Source of the DNA: Rheum nobile
Taxonomy: Eukaryota > Streptophyta > Magnoliopsida > Caryophyllales > Polygonaceae
Direction of reading: 5' to 3'
DNA: 64,000 nucleotides
Assembly (NCBI GenBank): GCA_027886185.1
Contig: WOAB01000595.1
Span: forward strand, 248,001-312,000
Below, piece after piece: positions 11,706 through 23,378 of the stretch. Made by a program: the position numbers and the translations under genes. Below the pieces are notes generated by a model. It ran no database searches. It was not told the origin of the DNA and was given only the letters and a program-made list of their open reading frames with translations. Position 1 is the stretch's first letter. Every line of letters starts with the position of its first letter.

Positions 11706-12932
11706 ATGGTCCACACCCGTGCTACTGACTCTCCAATTTTAGATCTTGATACAGAAATTGAAAGAACACTGTCCAGAAACCGTATAGCAGCTCGTACGCA
11801 ACTCGAGATGGCTGAGGAAGCACCGACTTTGAGGAAGTTGATGGCACCGAATCTAGAGCAGCAGCCGCTTGCTGTGCAATTTCCAGAGTTGGCAGATGTC
11901 GTGAATTTCGAGCTCAAATCTGGGCTGATTCACTTACTACCCCACTTCCCTGGGATGAGTGGAGAAGACCCCAACAAGCATCTTTTTGAATTCCACGCTG
12001 TCTGCAGCAGTATGAAGCCAATGAATATTACAAAAGACCAGATCAAGCTGATGGCCTTTCCTTTCTCTCTGAAGGATTCGGCCAATGATTAGTTCTACTA
12101 TTTGGCCTCAGGAAGCATAGATACATGGGTTAAGATGAAGAAAACCTTCCTAGAGAAGTACTTTCCTACAACCAAGCTCAATAGCCTGAAGAGGAACATT
12201 AGCAACATTGAGCAGCATGCTACGGAGACGTTGTACGAGTACTATGAGAGGTTCAAGAGGTTGATTTCAAGCTGTCCCTACCATGGGTATTCTGACCAAG
12301 ACCTCGTACTATATTTGTATGGAGGACTTCTTGATGATGAGAGAAGAATGGTGAACGCAGCCTGTGGTGGAAATATTCTGAACAAGATGCCAGCTTCAGC
12401 ATTTGAGATATTCTTTGAGCTATCTGAGGGCTCAAGATAGTTTAGCAAGAGAGCGAGCGCTCACACAGTCAAGGCTGCAGACTCTCAGCCATCGTCTTCA
12501 CTACTTTCTGAAATGGCTGAGATGAAGGAGATAATAAGGAGGTTTATGATGAAGGGCAACCTGCAGCAAGTCAAATCCTACGGACTATGCTATGACACGA
12601 TGCACCCTACAGATGCATGTCCAACGCTGCAGGAACCCACTGCTGAAGTGAATGCTATTGGAGGCTTCGGCCCCCCAAGGCCGAGATATGACCCGTACTC
12701 CAACACTTATAATCCAGGGTGGAGAGATCATCCTAATTTGAGATACGGGAACCAGCAGAACCCGAGGAAGAATGTCTGTGCGATGACGCTGAGGATTGGA
12801 ACACAAATGAAGGAATTGACGGATGCTACAGAGGAATTTCCCCGATCGCGGCCTGGTTTCCGCGACCGCGGAATCATCACTGAAGGCGAAGCAAAAATCG
12901 GCGAATTTCCGCGACAGCGGAAAAAGTTCTAG
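11706..12932 (+). pseudogene. gag: Athila-like A gag, two in-frame stops
   Basis: Capsid/nucleocapsid-type protein. The frame opens at ATG 11706 (MVHTRATDSP) and stays the same through TAG 12090-12092 and TAG 12438-12440 to TAG at 12930-12932. The retrotransposon-gag core runs from about residue 75 (FELKSGLIHLLPHFPGMSG) to about 245 (LYGGLLDDERRMVNAACGG). The first stop replaces the Trp expected after ND. A nucleocapsid knuckle at 12579-12620 reads YGLCYDTMHPTDAC, a CX2CX4HX4C site whose first Cys is Tyr, consistent with G-to-A. The C-terminal part (NAIGGFGPPRPRYDPYSNTY) is typical of Athila. The frame then runs through palindrome pair 12840-12871, which it reads as FPRSRPGFRDRG, and stops shortly after. 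Confidence 0.85.
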
Positions 12933-13830
12933 AGACAAAGAAAAATTTGAAGCAAGTCCGAGACCGCGGAATACAATCCGTGACCGCGGATTTCTTCCTG
13001 AAGCCATAGATTGCCCAGTTGTTGAGCCGCGACCGCGGGACCTAATCCGCGACCGCGGTTTGCCCTCTGATGTCCATGGCGATTACGTTCGTCCAAATTT
13101 CCCTCCGCTCAGTTCACTGAAACCGCCCGCACCCTTTCCCGAGGCACTGAAGGATACCAGAAGGCTGGAGAACGACAAGGAACTCTTTGAGACCTTCAGT
13201 AATTGCGAGGTAAACATTCCTTTAATCAAGCTGGTTAAGAGCATTCCTCGCTATGCAAATTTTTTGAAGGAATTATGCAAGATTAAGAGAAAGAAATCAG
13301 TAAAAGCGAAGAAGAAGGTCCAGGTGAGCGAGAATGTTTCCGCTATGCTGCAAAAGTGGTTGCCCAAGAAGTGCAGTGACCCAGGCATGTTCAGTATTCC
13401 CTACAAGATAGGTGACACCACGTTTGATAAAGCCATGCTGGATTTGGGTGCATCTATAAATGTACTGTCTCTCTCGCTGTACGAATCTTTGGAGCTTGGA
13501 CCATTACAGAAGACGGAGACAGTGATCCAATTGGCAGATATGTCCTATGTGTATCCCAAAGGAGTCATGCAGGATGTTCTAGTAGAGGTCGATAAGCTGA
13601 TTTTCCCTGCGGATTTCTTTGTGATGGATACGGGGCAAGACAAACATGCAGCCCCTGTGATGTTAGGTAGGCCGTTTATGAAAACGGCAAATACGAAGAT
13701 TGATGTGAGCAGGGGTTCGCTCACAATGGAGTTTGATGGGGTAAGGGTTGAGCACAACATCGATGATGCAAAGAGACACCCTCCTGATTGTAGCCCCAAG
13801 TGTTCGGTTGATGTGAGCAACCCAAGTTGA
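12933..13830 (+). pseudogene. prt: Athila-like A protease region
   Basis: Retroviral-type aspartic protease, in the +1 frame relative to gag, so a frameshift separates them. The open frame overlaps gag from 12823. Its first about 90 residues are low-complexity and repeat PRPR-xx-IRDRG as it crosses palindrome pairs 12958-12989 and 13027-13058. A conserved linker follows (APFPEALKDT, EVNIPLIKLVKSIPRYANFL). The catalytic motif DLGAS is at 13441-13455, with a flap/hydrophobic core LIFPADFFVMDTGQD and VMLGRPFMKTANTKIDV. The frame ends at TGA 13828-13830 where RT would be expected, and no RT follows. The protease domain itself looks intact. Confidence 0.82.
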
Positions 13831-15186
13831 GTTGAAGGGCACCATGTCGAGCCGCGACAATAACCAAGGCGCTGCTCGGGAGGCAACCCGAGGTATGTAA
13901 CTCTTTTCATGTCTTTTAGTTCCCAATTTTTATTTGTGTTGTTTTCGTGTTTTAGACTAAAAAGCAGGTAGGAGACCTGAAGACAACTTCGAAGACGGTG
14001 TTCAATTCGCACCAGACACGAATCCGTGACCACAGAAAATATTCCGCGACCGCGATTTCGCCCTTGTAAGTCTCCTTTACCTGAAAAAAAAAAGTTTGAC
14101 ATTTTTTCCGTGACCCCGGCCTTATATCCGCGATCGCGACCCAACTGTCTGAGTTTTTTCTATGAGAGATGGTGCACATCATGCTGCCAAGGAGGAAACA
14201 TTAGCCCCACATTTATATTTGGCACCGATGATGGCCCGACATTCGACAACTGACGAGAAGGAACACCAGAGCCCACAACACGATTACATTTGGGCTCCAC
14301 TTCTGTGTTCGTTGAAGGCCGTGTAACCCCGTTTCCTTGATGTACCACTACACCTTACGGTGGATTTATTTGGTTGCACGTATTGTTTGTTTGAGAAGGA
14401 CCGCGCAACACGAGAGACATGTGTTTTCATTGATTTACCGTCGGCCCCAACATCCCCATCCAGGCCACCTCGGCGACGTCGTGAGTACTTTTCTGCTTTT
14501 CCTTGTGCTTCATTCTTTTTGTCTTTCATTACATTGAGGACAATGCAATGTTTAAGCATGAGGGAGTGATCTATACTTACCAGTCGTTTGAATCGTCTGA
14601 ATATAAAAAAATATAAAATTGAAAAAATATGAAAAAAGACATATATAAAATCCTAGGATAAGTTGAAAACCCGAAAGGGCGACTTAGGTAATAAGCAGGT
14701 GGCTTGGACCAACATTAGGCTGGGGTAATAAGAGGTCAAGAGTGATGTGAGTTTTGTGAGCCCATCTATTGAAAAATGAAATGAGTGGCCTGGTGAAAAC
14801 CCGAAAGGGCACCTTGGCAAAATGAGTGAAAAGAAGAAGAGTGATTATTAGGATTCCTCATTTTTCCTGGCGTGGTGACATAAGAAGAGGTGATATAAGG
14901 AGGACTCGGGTAGGTCACTTTCGGAGGTATAAGAAGATAGATGGAGGCTAGGATTAGATGGTTACTTTCACTCTATGGTGTTCGGGTTAAGCTTGGGGGA
15001 AATACTTTGTTTTCCTTTAAGCTTGTATGTTGTGTTTATTGTGTTGGTGCCTTGGAGATTCATGATTAGGTGCAGTTCTTGGTGGAGATAGTTTTGATGT
15101 GCTTCCTGAGACCTTGGGTATTTCATTAGAGGAGTAGGTTTCTTGTAGCTTACTCGAGGACGAGCAAGGTTTAAGCATGGGGGAAT
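13831..15186 (+). other. Athila-like A non-coding 3' module
   Basis: No pol. Ordered landmarks, all shared with Athila-like B and C: a block containing CGGGAGGCAACCCGAGGTA (about 13877); palindrome pairs 14024-14055 and 14108-14139 (A only); a first PPT-like module 14536-14566 (GAGGACAATGCAATG then TTTAAGCATGAGGGAG); CCC-GAAA-GGG hairpins at 14670-14679 and 14800-14809; and the true PPT module 15156-15184 (GAGGACGAGCAAGG then TTTAAGCATGGGGGA) next to the 3' LTR. ORFs here are short and unsupported. Confidence 0.75.
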
Positions 15187-16559
15187 TGATCAGCTCTACT
15201 TTGTAGTGCTTAACTAGGAGTTGTTACCAGAGTTTTAGGTACTATTTGTATGGGTTTAGAGCATAAGTTAGGAGAATGGAGTAGTGGAGAAGAAATGTTG
15301 ATTTGGTGGTTTCAAGAGCTTAAATGAAGATTTATTGAAGATGGAGTCGAAGCCACATGAGAAGACCACAAGAGGAGCTGAAGAAGCAACAGGAAGATTT
15401 TCGCGGGCGCGGCAACCACTGCCATGGTCGCGGAATAATGCGAGAAGCAGCGAGACTCCAGAAAGTTTTCCGCGGTCGCGGATATCATGCTGCGGTCGCG
15501 GATACTGTTCACACGCGGGAGCCGGGATTTCGTCCGAGTTTACTTTATTTCTTTTTCTTTTATTTCTTTTATTTCCGTTTATTTCCTTTTAGATATTATT
15601 TCCTATCTTATGGAAACTAGGTTTTGCTAGGTTTATATCTTTCTTTTCATTAGCAGTCTTTTCATATTATTCAAATTCATTATTCAAGTTTACACATTAT
15701 CGTTCAGTTTTTCCCTTAGAGTTTTTATGCTTTGAAGACTATGAAGAACTAAGCAACCTTTGCTTAGTCCGACGATTGAAGCCTTCGTTTGATTATATTA
15801 ATTCTCTCTATGCTTCATCCCATTGAGTTTTACTGATTTCTCTAGTTTGATCATCTAGTTTCATTGGTATTATTCATACTGCAGGATTAGAGTTTTGAAT
15901 TCTATTAGTTGATCTAGTTCATTAATTATTGTGATTAGTATTATTAATATTAGTTTCCCTAGCCTGACAAACTAGTTGAAATTGATATTATCTATAGTAC
16001 TAGTTCCCTTAATCTGGTCAACTTGTTGAGATTAATATTGTTCATCCTTAATTCAGAGTAGCAAACATGATACTCTAGGACTGGTTGGACTAGTTTATTG
16101 TGAAGAGAATTGATTACATGTCGAGTACTGACGGGTTGTTAAGTATTGCATGTATCCTGGTTAATTCCTATGCTTACTCCTTCTATTGAATTGAATCTTG
16201 ATAGTTTCTTGGTTATTTGATAGTTAGGGTTACCAGGACTGATTGGACTGATAACTATTTCAGAATAGGGACATGAATATTCATTGGAAGGAATTGAGAT
16301 AATCTAGGATCAACCAATCAAACTGAATGGTGGATATTTGTCTAGCTAAGTTATTTCTCACCCATAGATTACACCTTTTGCTTTAATTTACTTTGTTACT
16401 CATTACAAACCAAAACCCCCCTTTTGTTACCATTGGCATACACCTTTGCACTTAGGAAGATTGCTTACCTCCCTGTGGGATTCGACCCTTGCTTGCCTAC
16501 TATACTTAGTTAGGTTTTTGAGGATTACTTTGATAGGCATCACGACTTTAGCCACATCA
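15187..16559 (+). repeat. Athila-like A 3' LTR (1373 bp)
   Basis: TGATCAGCTC...CCACATCA, followed by TSD ACAAC. Palindrome pairs are at 15401-15433 and 15470-15501, in register with the 5' LTR but with different single substitutions. Confidence 0.9.
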
Positions 16560-16564
16560 ACAAC

Positions 16565-17252
16565 CAATACATATTAGAAGACTCCAAAGAACATTTTGAT
16601 CTCAACGCTTCTTAAATCATCCCAACGAATTGTTTCAGCCAAAAATGGTTCATCAGAATGTCAACCACATTACTACCCAAATGAAAATGCAAACCAACAT
16701 AACCACTCCGCCACAAGAGAATAACCCAATAGAAATAACGAACTCTAAGTTGATAAACATTTTCCAATTTCGTACACATGATAAAAACATAAATCTTATC
16801 CAAGATACGAAGCTCAAAAACCTAAAAATATACTAGTGAATTTGAAATCATAATCTTAGTAATCAATAATGTTCTCAAACCTTGAAAACATTATATTAAA
16901 ATTTTAGATACCACATATAAAAATTAAAGCTTCTTCCAAAACATCATACAATCAAGTAAAATTAAGTATTGTGCAAATTGAATTTCGATCCTTAACAACT
17001 AAAATTTCAAATTCTCTCATTCTTACGCTCAAACCTTTTTGAAAACACAAGTTCAAACAACCAAAGATCAAACATTACTATGAGAGAAAGTCCAAACATA
17101 CCATTAGAAATAAAAATGAATTTCTGCTTTAGAAGCAAAACACAAAGTTCAGAATTTGAATAATTGTGTACAATTCCGCTCTCGGACCTTGCCGATTTCT
17201 TGCCGCTGAAGTCAGCCAACTGACTGGTTGTTTCGCCGGAATTTGATCGCCG
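16565..17252. other. Intergenic / possible LINE 5' leader
   Basis: AT-rich with no supported ORF up to about 17150. The last 100 bp turn GC-richer (CCGCTCTCGGACCTTGCCG) and probably belong to the LINE 5' UTR. The 5' end of the LINE cannot be fixed. Confidence 0.4.
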
Positions 17253-17976
17253 ATGAGCTCTCCGGCGGGCGTAATAACGCGATTTGGTAAGAAGCATGGA
17301 CGGGGAGGCGCTGTGAAGACTAATCCATGTTCGAAATCCTTGTCTATTGGCCCTAAGATATCGTTGCCGAGTTTAGAAACTCCGGTGGTGATTGCGAGTC
17401 CGGCGGATCCTGATGCGATTCCGGCGGATCCTGTTGCTTCTTTGACAAATTCAAAGCTTCCTAGGGATAATCTGAATGCTCCTGTGATTGATTTGTCTAA
17501 ATCTGTGGATCTTGGGCTTGATGGAGTACGTATATCCAGTGTTGATCTGGAGAAAGTGCTTGATCTTGAATCTAGGAATTCTGATCATGAGAATGCGAGG
17601 AATAGGAAGCTATCTTCTTTTCTCGGCACTTGGACCCTATCTTCTTTTCTCGGCACATGTTGAGTGTCATTGGAAGTATAATTGGACAACCAATGTGTAT
17701 GGATGAATTTACTGCGAGAGGTAGGAAGCTTTCTTTTGCTCGGATTTTGATAATTGTTAATGTGCAGGATATTCAGAGAGAGGCAGTGATCTTAAAGGGG
17801 CCTGATGGCAAGGTGTATAAGTATAAAATCTGGTTTGAATGGGTGCCTTGGTGCTGTGCTAAATGTAATGTGTTTGGGCATGATGATAGTGTTTGTTGGC
17901 ATCAAAAGAATAAGACTATTGCAAAACAGATTGATAGGAATCAAGGGAGGGATCAAGGGGCCATAGTGTGGGTGCA
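17253..17976 (+). pseudogene. LINE ORF1 (nucleic-acid-binding protein), 5' part
   Basis: Starts at ATG 17253 (MSSPAGVITRFGKK) with a basic, Pro/Ala-rich N-terminus. The frame closes near 17661 beside a local duplication of CTATCTTCTTTTCTCGGCAC (about 17611 and 17637). A second frame from about 17630 carries the DUF4283-like tail (VIGSIIGQPMCMDEFTA) and a zinc knuckle WCCAKCNVFGHDDSVCW of the plant LINE ORF1 type. Much of the central RNA-binding domain is absent, so ORF1 is internally deleted and frameshifted. It is interrupted at 17976 by Athila-like B. Confidence 0.8.
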
Positions 17977-19505
17977 TGATCGGCACTATTTTGTAGTGCA
18001 TTTCTAGGGGTTGTTACCAAGTTTGAGGTGCCATTTAAATGAATTTAGTGCACAATTGGAGATTATGGAGTTAGAGCGGATAAGTGTGATTTTGGTGGTC
18101 TGGAGGAGCTAATTGGAGACATCCAGAGGAAGAAGAGTTGACCACCTGAGGAGATGGCGAAATTCCCGAAGGCCGCGACCGCGGCCATCACGTGAGGCGG
18201 AGAAGCTTAATTAAATATGCCACGTGAATGCTGGAATTTGGGTGAAGCTCGGCCCATGAAGGAAAAGCCCATGAAGGAAAAGCCCATGACGGCTGGAGCC
18301 CAATTAAAATGAAGCGACCGCGTGAAGGAAAGCCGAGAATGCGGGAAAGTGAATTGAAAGCTGAAAAGCGGAGAGATGACGTCATGGCAACGTCAGCGCA
18401 TGTGCTGCTTGCTGATGAATTGGGCCGTGTTGCTGGCATGTGCTGGGTTGGGACGCTGATGCTTTGTTGGGCCGGACGAGATGGCTTGCGAGAGGAGGCG
18501 AGAAAGCTGCAACAAAGTTGGGCCGAAGTTGGAATGGAGAAGTCGGGCAGCTGCTGGACGAGAAGATGGAGCGAAATTGCGGGATTAATTACCCGGATTT
18601 GATTTGCTTATTTTCATTATTATTTTATTATTGTTATTATGATTATTTTTACACACTTTTAGAATTAAGTTAAAACAACTTTTAGTTAACCTAGTTGCGG
18701 TAATCAATTAAGTTAGACCTAGTTTATTTTCATCGTTGTTTTTCCCTTTTGCTCAGGCAGACAATTGAAGCCTTTGGATTGATTGGATTGTGAGGTTATT
18801 CCTTTACTCTTTCTATGATTGTATTAATTTTCTCTCGTGCTTAATCTCATTGATCATATATCGATTCCCCTTGATTTGTTGATTAGGAAATCAAATAGAT
18901 TTTAATAGTAGTTCCCTCTAGATTGACAACTTAGAGAAATTAGTATTATGCTATTGGTTCTCCTTTTCCATACAACCTGTTGAGATTGTTATTGATCATA
19001 CTACTAAGGATTGGAGGATACTGGTTGAGAATCTAAATCCCTTAGTTTGTGTAGAGAATTAATTACATGCAATTGTATGACTGGTTGCTACACTTGCATG
19101 TACCTATCTATTCCTGAACTTCTTGCTGCTATTGAATTAGATCTTGAAGGTTAGTAGGGATTTGTTTAATAGTTAGGGTTATCAGGACTGGTTGGACTGA
19201 TAACTAATTCAAAACAGGGATTAGGACTTTCATGAGTATTGAGGACTATGAATAATCAATGATCGATCTATCAATCTGAAGTGTGGATATTTGTTTGGCT
19301 GAGTTATTTTTCCAGTTTGATTTCAAGTCTTTGTTTTTATTTATTTTGGTTTTAATCAGCAAACCCCCTTGGTTACTTGTTGGTATACAATTACATCATT
19401 GGAATAGTATTTGATTCTCTGTGGGATTCGACCCTTACTTACCAGACTACATTAGTTGGGTTTGTTTAGGATTATTTTGTATAGGTGTCACGACAACGCC
19501 TATCA
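17977..19505 (+). repeat. Athila-like B 5' LTR
   Basis: TGATCGGCACTATT...ACGCCTATCA. It contains CCGCGACCGCGG at 18173-18184, unpaired, and the CTGTGGGATTCGACCC block near 19420. The 97-residue ORF at 18309-18602 occurs in both LTRs but has no known domain. Confidence 0.9.
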
Positions 19506-19508
19506 AAT

Positions 19509-19525
19509 TGGCGCCGTTGCTGGGG
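19509..19525 (+). promoter_or_regulatory. PBS, tRNA-Asp type, Athila-like B
   Basis: TGGCGCCGTTGCTGGGG, three bases after the LTR. Confidence 0.87.
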
Positions 19526-19557
19526 AGCATGAGGTAAATCTTCCTTTACTTGATCTG

Positions 19558-20148
19558 ATGCATGCTGTGCCTAAATTTGCTAAATACATGAAATGCTTAT
19601 GCTGGCCTAGGAAGTGGAAGAAATTGACAGGAGAAATTAATTTGAATGAACATGTGTCTGCTGCATTCGGAAGACATTTGCCTGAAAAGTGTAGTGACCC
19701 TGACATGTTTAGTATTCCTTGTGATATAGGTTACTCCAGGTTTGATCATTGCATGATAGACTTGGGCTCATCTATTAATGTGTTACCCTACTCTGTGTAT
19801 AAATTGCTAGATCTTGGACCTTTGCTTGAAACTGATTTAGTTATTCAATTTGCGAATGGATCCAAAGTTTTTTCGAAAGGAATAGTTGAGGATGTTCTTG
19901 TGAAGGTTAATAAGATGATTTTTCCTGTGGATTTTGTGGTATTAGACATTGGTTATGATTTGCATGTGCCCCCTATACTTTTAGGTAGGCATTTTCTTAA
20001 GACTGCTAACATTCGAATCATTATGAGTAGAGGTATTGTGTCTGTGAAGTATGGGGGTGATAGAGTGACATTTAAGATATTTGATCATAAGAAACACTCT
20101 CCTGATAGTAAGTCTGTGCTGTGTTCTGGATTGAGTGATATCACATGA
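19558..20148 (+). pseudogene. prt: Athila-like B protease remnant
   Basis: The open frame runs straight out of the PBS into EVNLPLLDLMHAVPKFAKYM, the same linker that precedes protease in Athila-like A. All of gag has therefore been deleted and the junction lies at about 19530, within five bases of the PBS. The catalytic motif is DLGSS (19759-19773) instead of DLGAS. IIFPVD-type core, VPPILLGRHFLKTAN and the terminal HKKHSPD segment follow. The frame ends at TGA 20146-20148. The first Met is at 19558, but there is no sign of selection for a stand-alone start. It may be merely residual. Confidence 0.72.
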
Positions 20149-21542
20149 TCATAGTAGCACAATGTCAAGCCATGACAATAACTAAGGCGCTATCCGGGAG
20201 GCAACCCGAGGTATCCTTTTCTTTTCTTGTTTTTCTTTCCTTGTTTTTGCATTTGTTTTGGTGTGTTTTGTTTTGTTTTTGTTCTTGTTTTTGTTTCCGA
20301 CTAACCTGCAGGGAGGAGACCCCATGCCTATTGAAGAAGGTGTTTACCACCATTGTAAGTATTTCCTTCCCTGCACTAAGTCACCCCCCCGAAAAAACCT
20401 TAAACGGGGGGCAAAAAAAAAAAAAATCAAAAAAAAAAAAAAGTTTTATCGAAGGCCAGCTGTCCAGAGTTTTCCATGGAGAAGGTGCGCATCATGTTGT
20501 CAAGGAGGATACATTGCCCTACACTTGATTTGGCAACGATGATGGCCCTACAATTGACAACTGAGGAGGAGGAACACTAGAGCTCACACCATGATTACAT
20601 CTGGGCTCCACCATGTGTTCCTAGAAGGCCGTGCAACCCCGCCATACATGCTATACCACTATTCACCAAAGTGGTTCCCTTTTGGTTGCACGGTAAGAGA
20701 AGATTTTGGAGTTGATGAAGACACCCACCCAACACTGGAGACATGTGCATACATTGTGTATACCGCCAGCAACAACGAAAGTGTCCAAGCAGCTTGGCGA
20801 CGTTTGTGAGTTATTTTTTTTTGCTCTTCCCTATGCTTCTATTCTTTTGTCTTTCATTACATTGAGGACAATGCAATGTTTAAGCATGGGGGAGAGTTCT
20901 ATACTTGCTATGTTGCTAAGGAGAAAAATGAATAAAAAGATAAAAAGCCAAAAATTGAAAAAAAAGGCATACATGAAAATCCTGGGATAGGTCGAAAACC
21001 CGAAAGGGCGGCCTAGGTAATAAGCAGGTGGCTTGGACCAGCATTAGGCTGGGGTAATAATTGGTCAAGAGTGACGTGAGCTTATGTGAGCACATCTATG
21101 AAAAAAATATGAGTGGCTTGGTGAAAACCCAAAAGGGCGCCTTGGCAAAATGAGTGAAAAGAAGAAGAGTGATTTTTAGGAATCATCATTTTACTTGGCG
21201 TGGCGTCATAAGAAGGGAGTCAAAGAAGGATTGTCGGGTAGGTCACTCTGGGAGGTATAAGAAGATAGATGGGAGATAGGATTAGATTTTTATTCACTCT
21301 ATGGTGTTTGGGATAAGATTGGAGGAAATACTCTGCTTTCCTTTTAGCTCGACTGTGTGTGGTGTTGATTGGTATTGTTGTATGTTGTGCTGGGCTTATT
21401 TGTGTTGGTGCCTGGAGTTTATTGTTGGGTATGATTCTTGGAGATTGATTTTTCTATGCTTCCTGAAACCTTGGGGATTGATTGGAGGAGTATGTTGACT
21501 TTAGCTTACTCGAGGACGAGCAAGGTTTAAGCATGGGGGATT
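20149..21542 (+). other. Athila-like B non-coding 3' module and PPT
   Basis: Contains the CCGGGAGGCAACCCGAGGTA block (about 20195), long A-runs (20416-20441), the first PPT-like module at 20864-20893, hairpins CCC-GAAA-GGG at 20999-21008 and CCC-AAAA-GGG at 21128-21137, and the true PPT module 21512-21540. The ORFs here use poly-A/T runs and are not supported. Confidence 0.72.
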
Positions 21543-23056
21543 TGATCGGCACTATTTTGTAGTGCATTTCTAGGGGTTGTTACCAAGTTTGAGGTGCCAT
21601 TTAAATGAATTTAGTGCACAATTGGAGATTATGGAGTTAGAGCAGAGAAGTGTGATTTTGGTGGTCTGGAGGAGCTAATTGGAGACATCCAGAGGAAGAA
21701 GAGTTGACCACCTGAGGAGATGGTGAAATTCCCGAAGGCCGCGACCGCGGCCATCACGTGAGACGGAGAAGCTTAATTAAATATGCCACGTGAATGCTGG
21801 AATTTGGGTGAAGCTCGGCCCATGAAGGAAAAGCCCATGACGGCTGGAGCCCAATTAAAATGAAGCGGCCGCGTGAAGGAAAGCCGAGAATGCGGGAAAG
21901 TGAATTGAAAGCTGAAAAGCGGAGAGATGACGTCATGGCAACGTCAGCGCATGTGCTGCTTGCTGATGAATTGGGCCGTGTTGCTGGCATGTGCTGGGTT
22001 GGGCCGCTGATGCTTTGTTGGGCCGGACGAGATGGCTTGCGAGAGGAGGCGAGAAAGCTGTAACGAAGTTGGGCCGAAGCTGGAATGGAGAAGTCGGGCA
22101 GCTGCTGGACGAGAAGATGGAGCGAAATTGCGGGATTAATTACCCGGATTTGATTTGCTTATTTTTGTTATTATTTTATTATTGTTATTATTATTATTTT
22201 TACACACTTTTAGAATTAAGTTAAAACAACTTTTAGTTAACCTAGTTGCGGTAATCAATTAAGTTAGACCTGGTTTATTTTCATCGTTGTTTTTCCCTTT
22301 TGCTCAGGCAGACAATTGAAGCCTTTGGATTGATTGGATTGTGAGGTTATTCCTTTACTCTTTCTATGATTGTATTAATTTTCTCTCGTGCTTAATCTCA
22401 TTGATCATATATCGATTCCCCTTGATTTGTTGATTAGGAAATCAAATAGATTTTAATAGTAGTTCCCTCTAGATTGACAACTTAGAGAAATTAGTATTAT
22501 GCTATTGGTTCCCCTTTTCCATACAACCTGTTGAGATTGTTATTGATCATACTACTAAGGATTGGAGGATACTGGTTGAGAATCTAAATCCCTTAGTTTG
22601 TGTAGAGAATTAATTACATGCAATTGTATGACTGGTTGCTACACTTGCATGTATCTATCTATTCCTGAACTTCTTGCTGCTATTGAATTAGATCTTAAAG
22701 GTTAGTAGGGATTTGTTTAATAGTTAGGGTTATCAGGACTGGTTGGACTGATAACTAATTCAAAACAGGGATTAGGACTTTCATGAGTATTGAGGACTAT
22801 GAATAATCAATGATCGATCTATCAATCTGAAGTGTGGATATTTGTTTGGCTGAGTTATTTTACCAATTTGATTTCAAGTCTTTGTTTTTATTTATTTTGG
22901 TTTTAATCAGCAAACCCCCTTGGTTACTTGTTGGTATACAATTACATCATTGGAATAGTATTTGATTCTCTGTGGGATTCGACCCTTACTTACCAGACTA
23001 CATTAGTTGGGTTTGTTTAGGATTATTTTGTATAGGTGTCACGACAACGCCTATCA
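21543..23056 (+). repeat. Athila-like B 3' LTR
   Basis: TGATCGGCACTATT...CGCCTATCA followed by TSD GTGCA. CCGCGACCGCGG is at 21739-21750, in register with the 5' LTR copy. Confidence 0.9.
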
Positions 23057-23061
23057 GTGCA

Positions 23062-23269
23062 AAAAGGTGACAAAGTGCTAGATAATGGCCAAGACAATAT
23101 AGCTACTCTGAAAGTTGGATCTACTTCTGCCATTGTTGAAGTTGGTAATGTGATGAGTCCACAAAGAATGGAGACTGAAAAAGGAAGGCCAAGTAAGGAC
23201 TTAGCTAAACAAAGGGATTTGGTTGATGTTACTCACAAGGTTTCACAGGCTCTAGTTCATAAAGGCTAA
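23062..23269 (+). pseudogene. LINE ORF1, 3' part
   Basis: Continuation of ORF1 after the B insertion: a hydrophilic tail (GDKVLDNGQDNIATLK ... VSQALVHKG) ending in TAA 23267-23269. It has no recognisable fold, as is usual for ORF1 C-termini. Confidence 0.6.
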
Positions 23270-23378
23270 GCTCAGAATAAGCAACATAATTTTGGACCTG
23301 CCTCAATGAGTACTCATTCTAGTTCATCACGTCTTGCTGAAGGAATTGGGAGTAGTAGCAGCTCCAAAACTTTTCCTT

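Larger units (their letters stand above)
10221..16559 (+). mobile_element. Athila-like A: non-autonomous Ty3/gypsy element (6.34 kb)
   Basis: Bounded by 5-bp TSD ACAAC (10216-10220 and 16560-16564). Order: LTR 10221-11622, PBS, gag, protease, 1.36 kb non-coding 3' module, PPT, LTR 15187-16559. No RT, RNase H or integrase is present. Gag and protease are of the Athila/Tat type (PGMSGEDPNKHLFEFH; DLGASINVL). The PBS (TGGCGCTGTTGCTGGGG) is the tRNA-Asp type used by that lineage. The two LTRs are similar with small indels. At least eight paired CCGCGRYCGCGG motifs lie in its LTRs, coding region and 3' module. Confidence 0.93.
17977..23056 (+). mobile_element. Athila-like B: non-autonomous, gag-less Ty3/gypsy element (5.08 kb)
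   Basis: TSD GTGCA at 17972-17976 and 23057-23061, inside LINE ORF1. LTRs 17977-19505 (1529 bp) and 21543-23056 (1514 bp) are nearly identical by eye; the clearest difference is a 14-16-bp duplication near 18260 in the 5' copy (AAGGAAAAGCCCATG repeated). The only coding remnant is a protease. Gag is gone entirely and no pol is present. It shares the 3' module landmarks with A and C and carries one CCGCGACCGCGG in each LTR. Confidence 0.93.
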
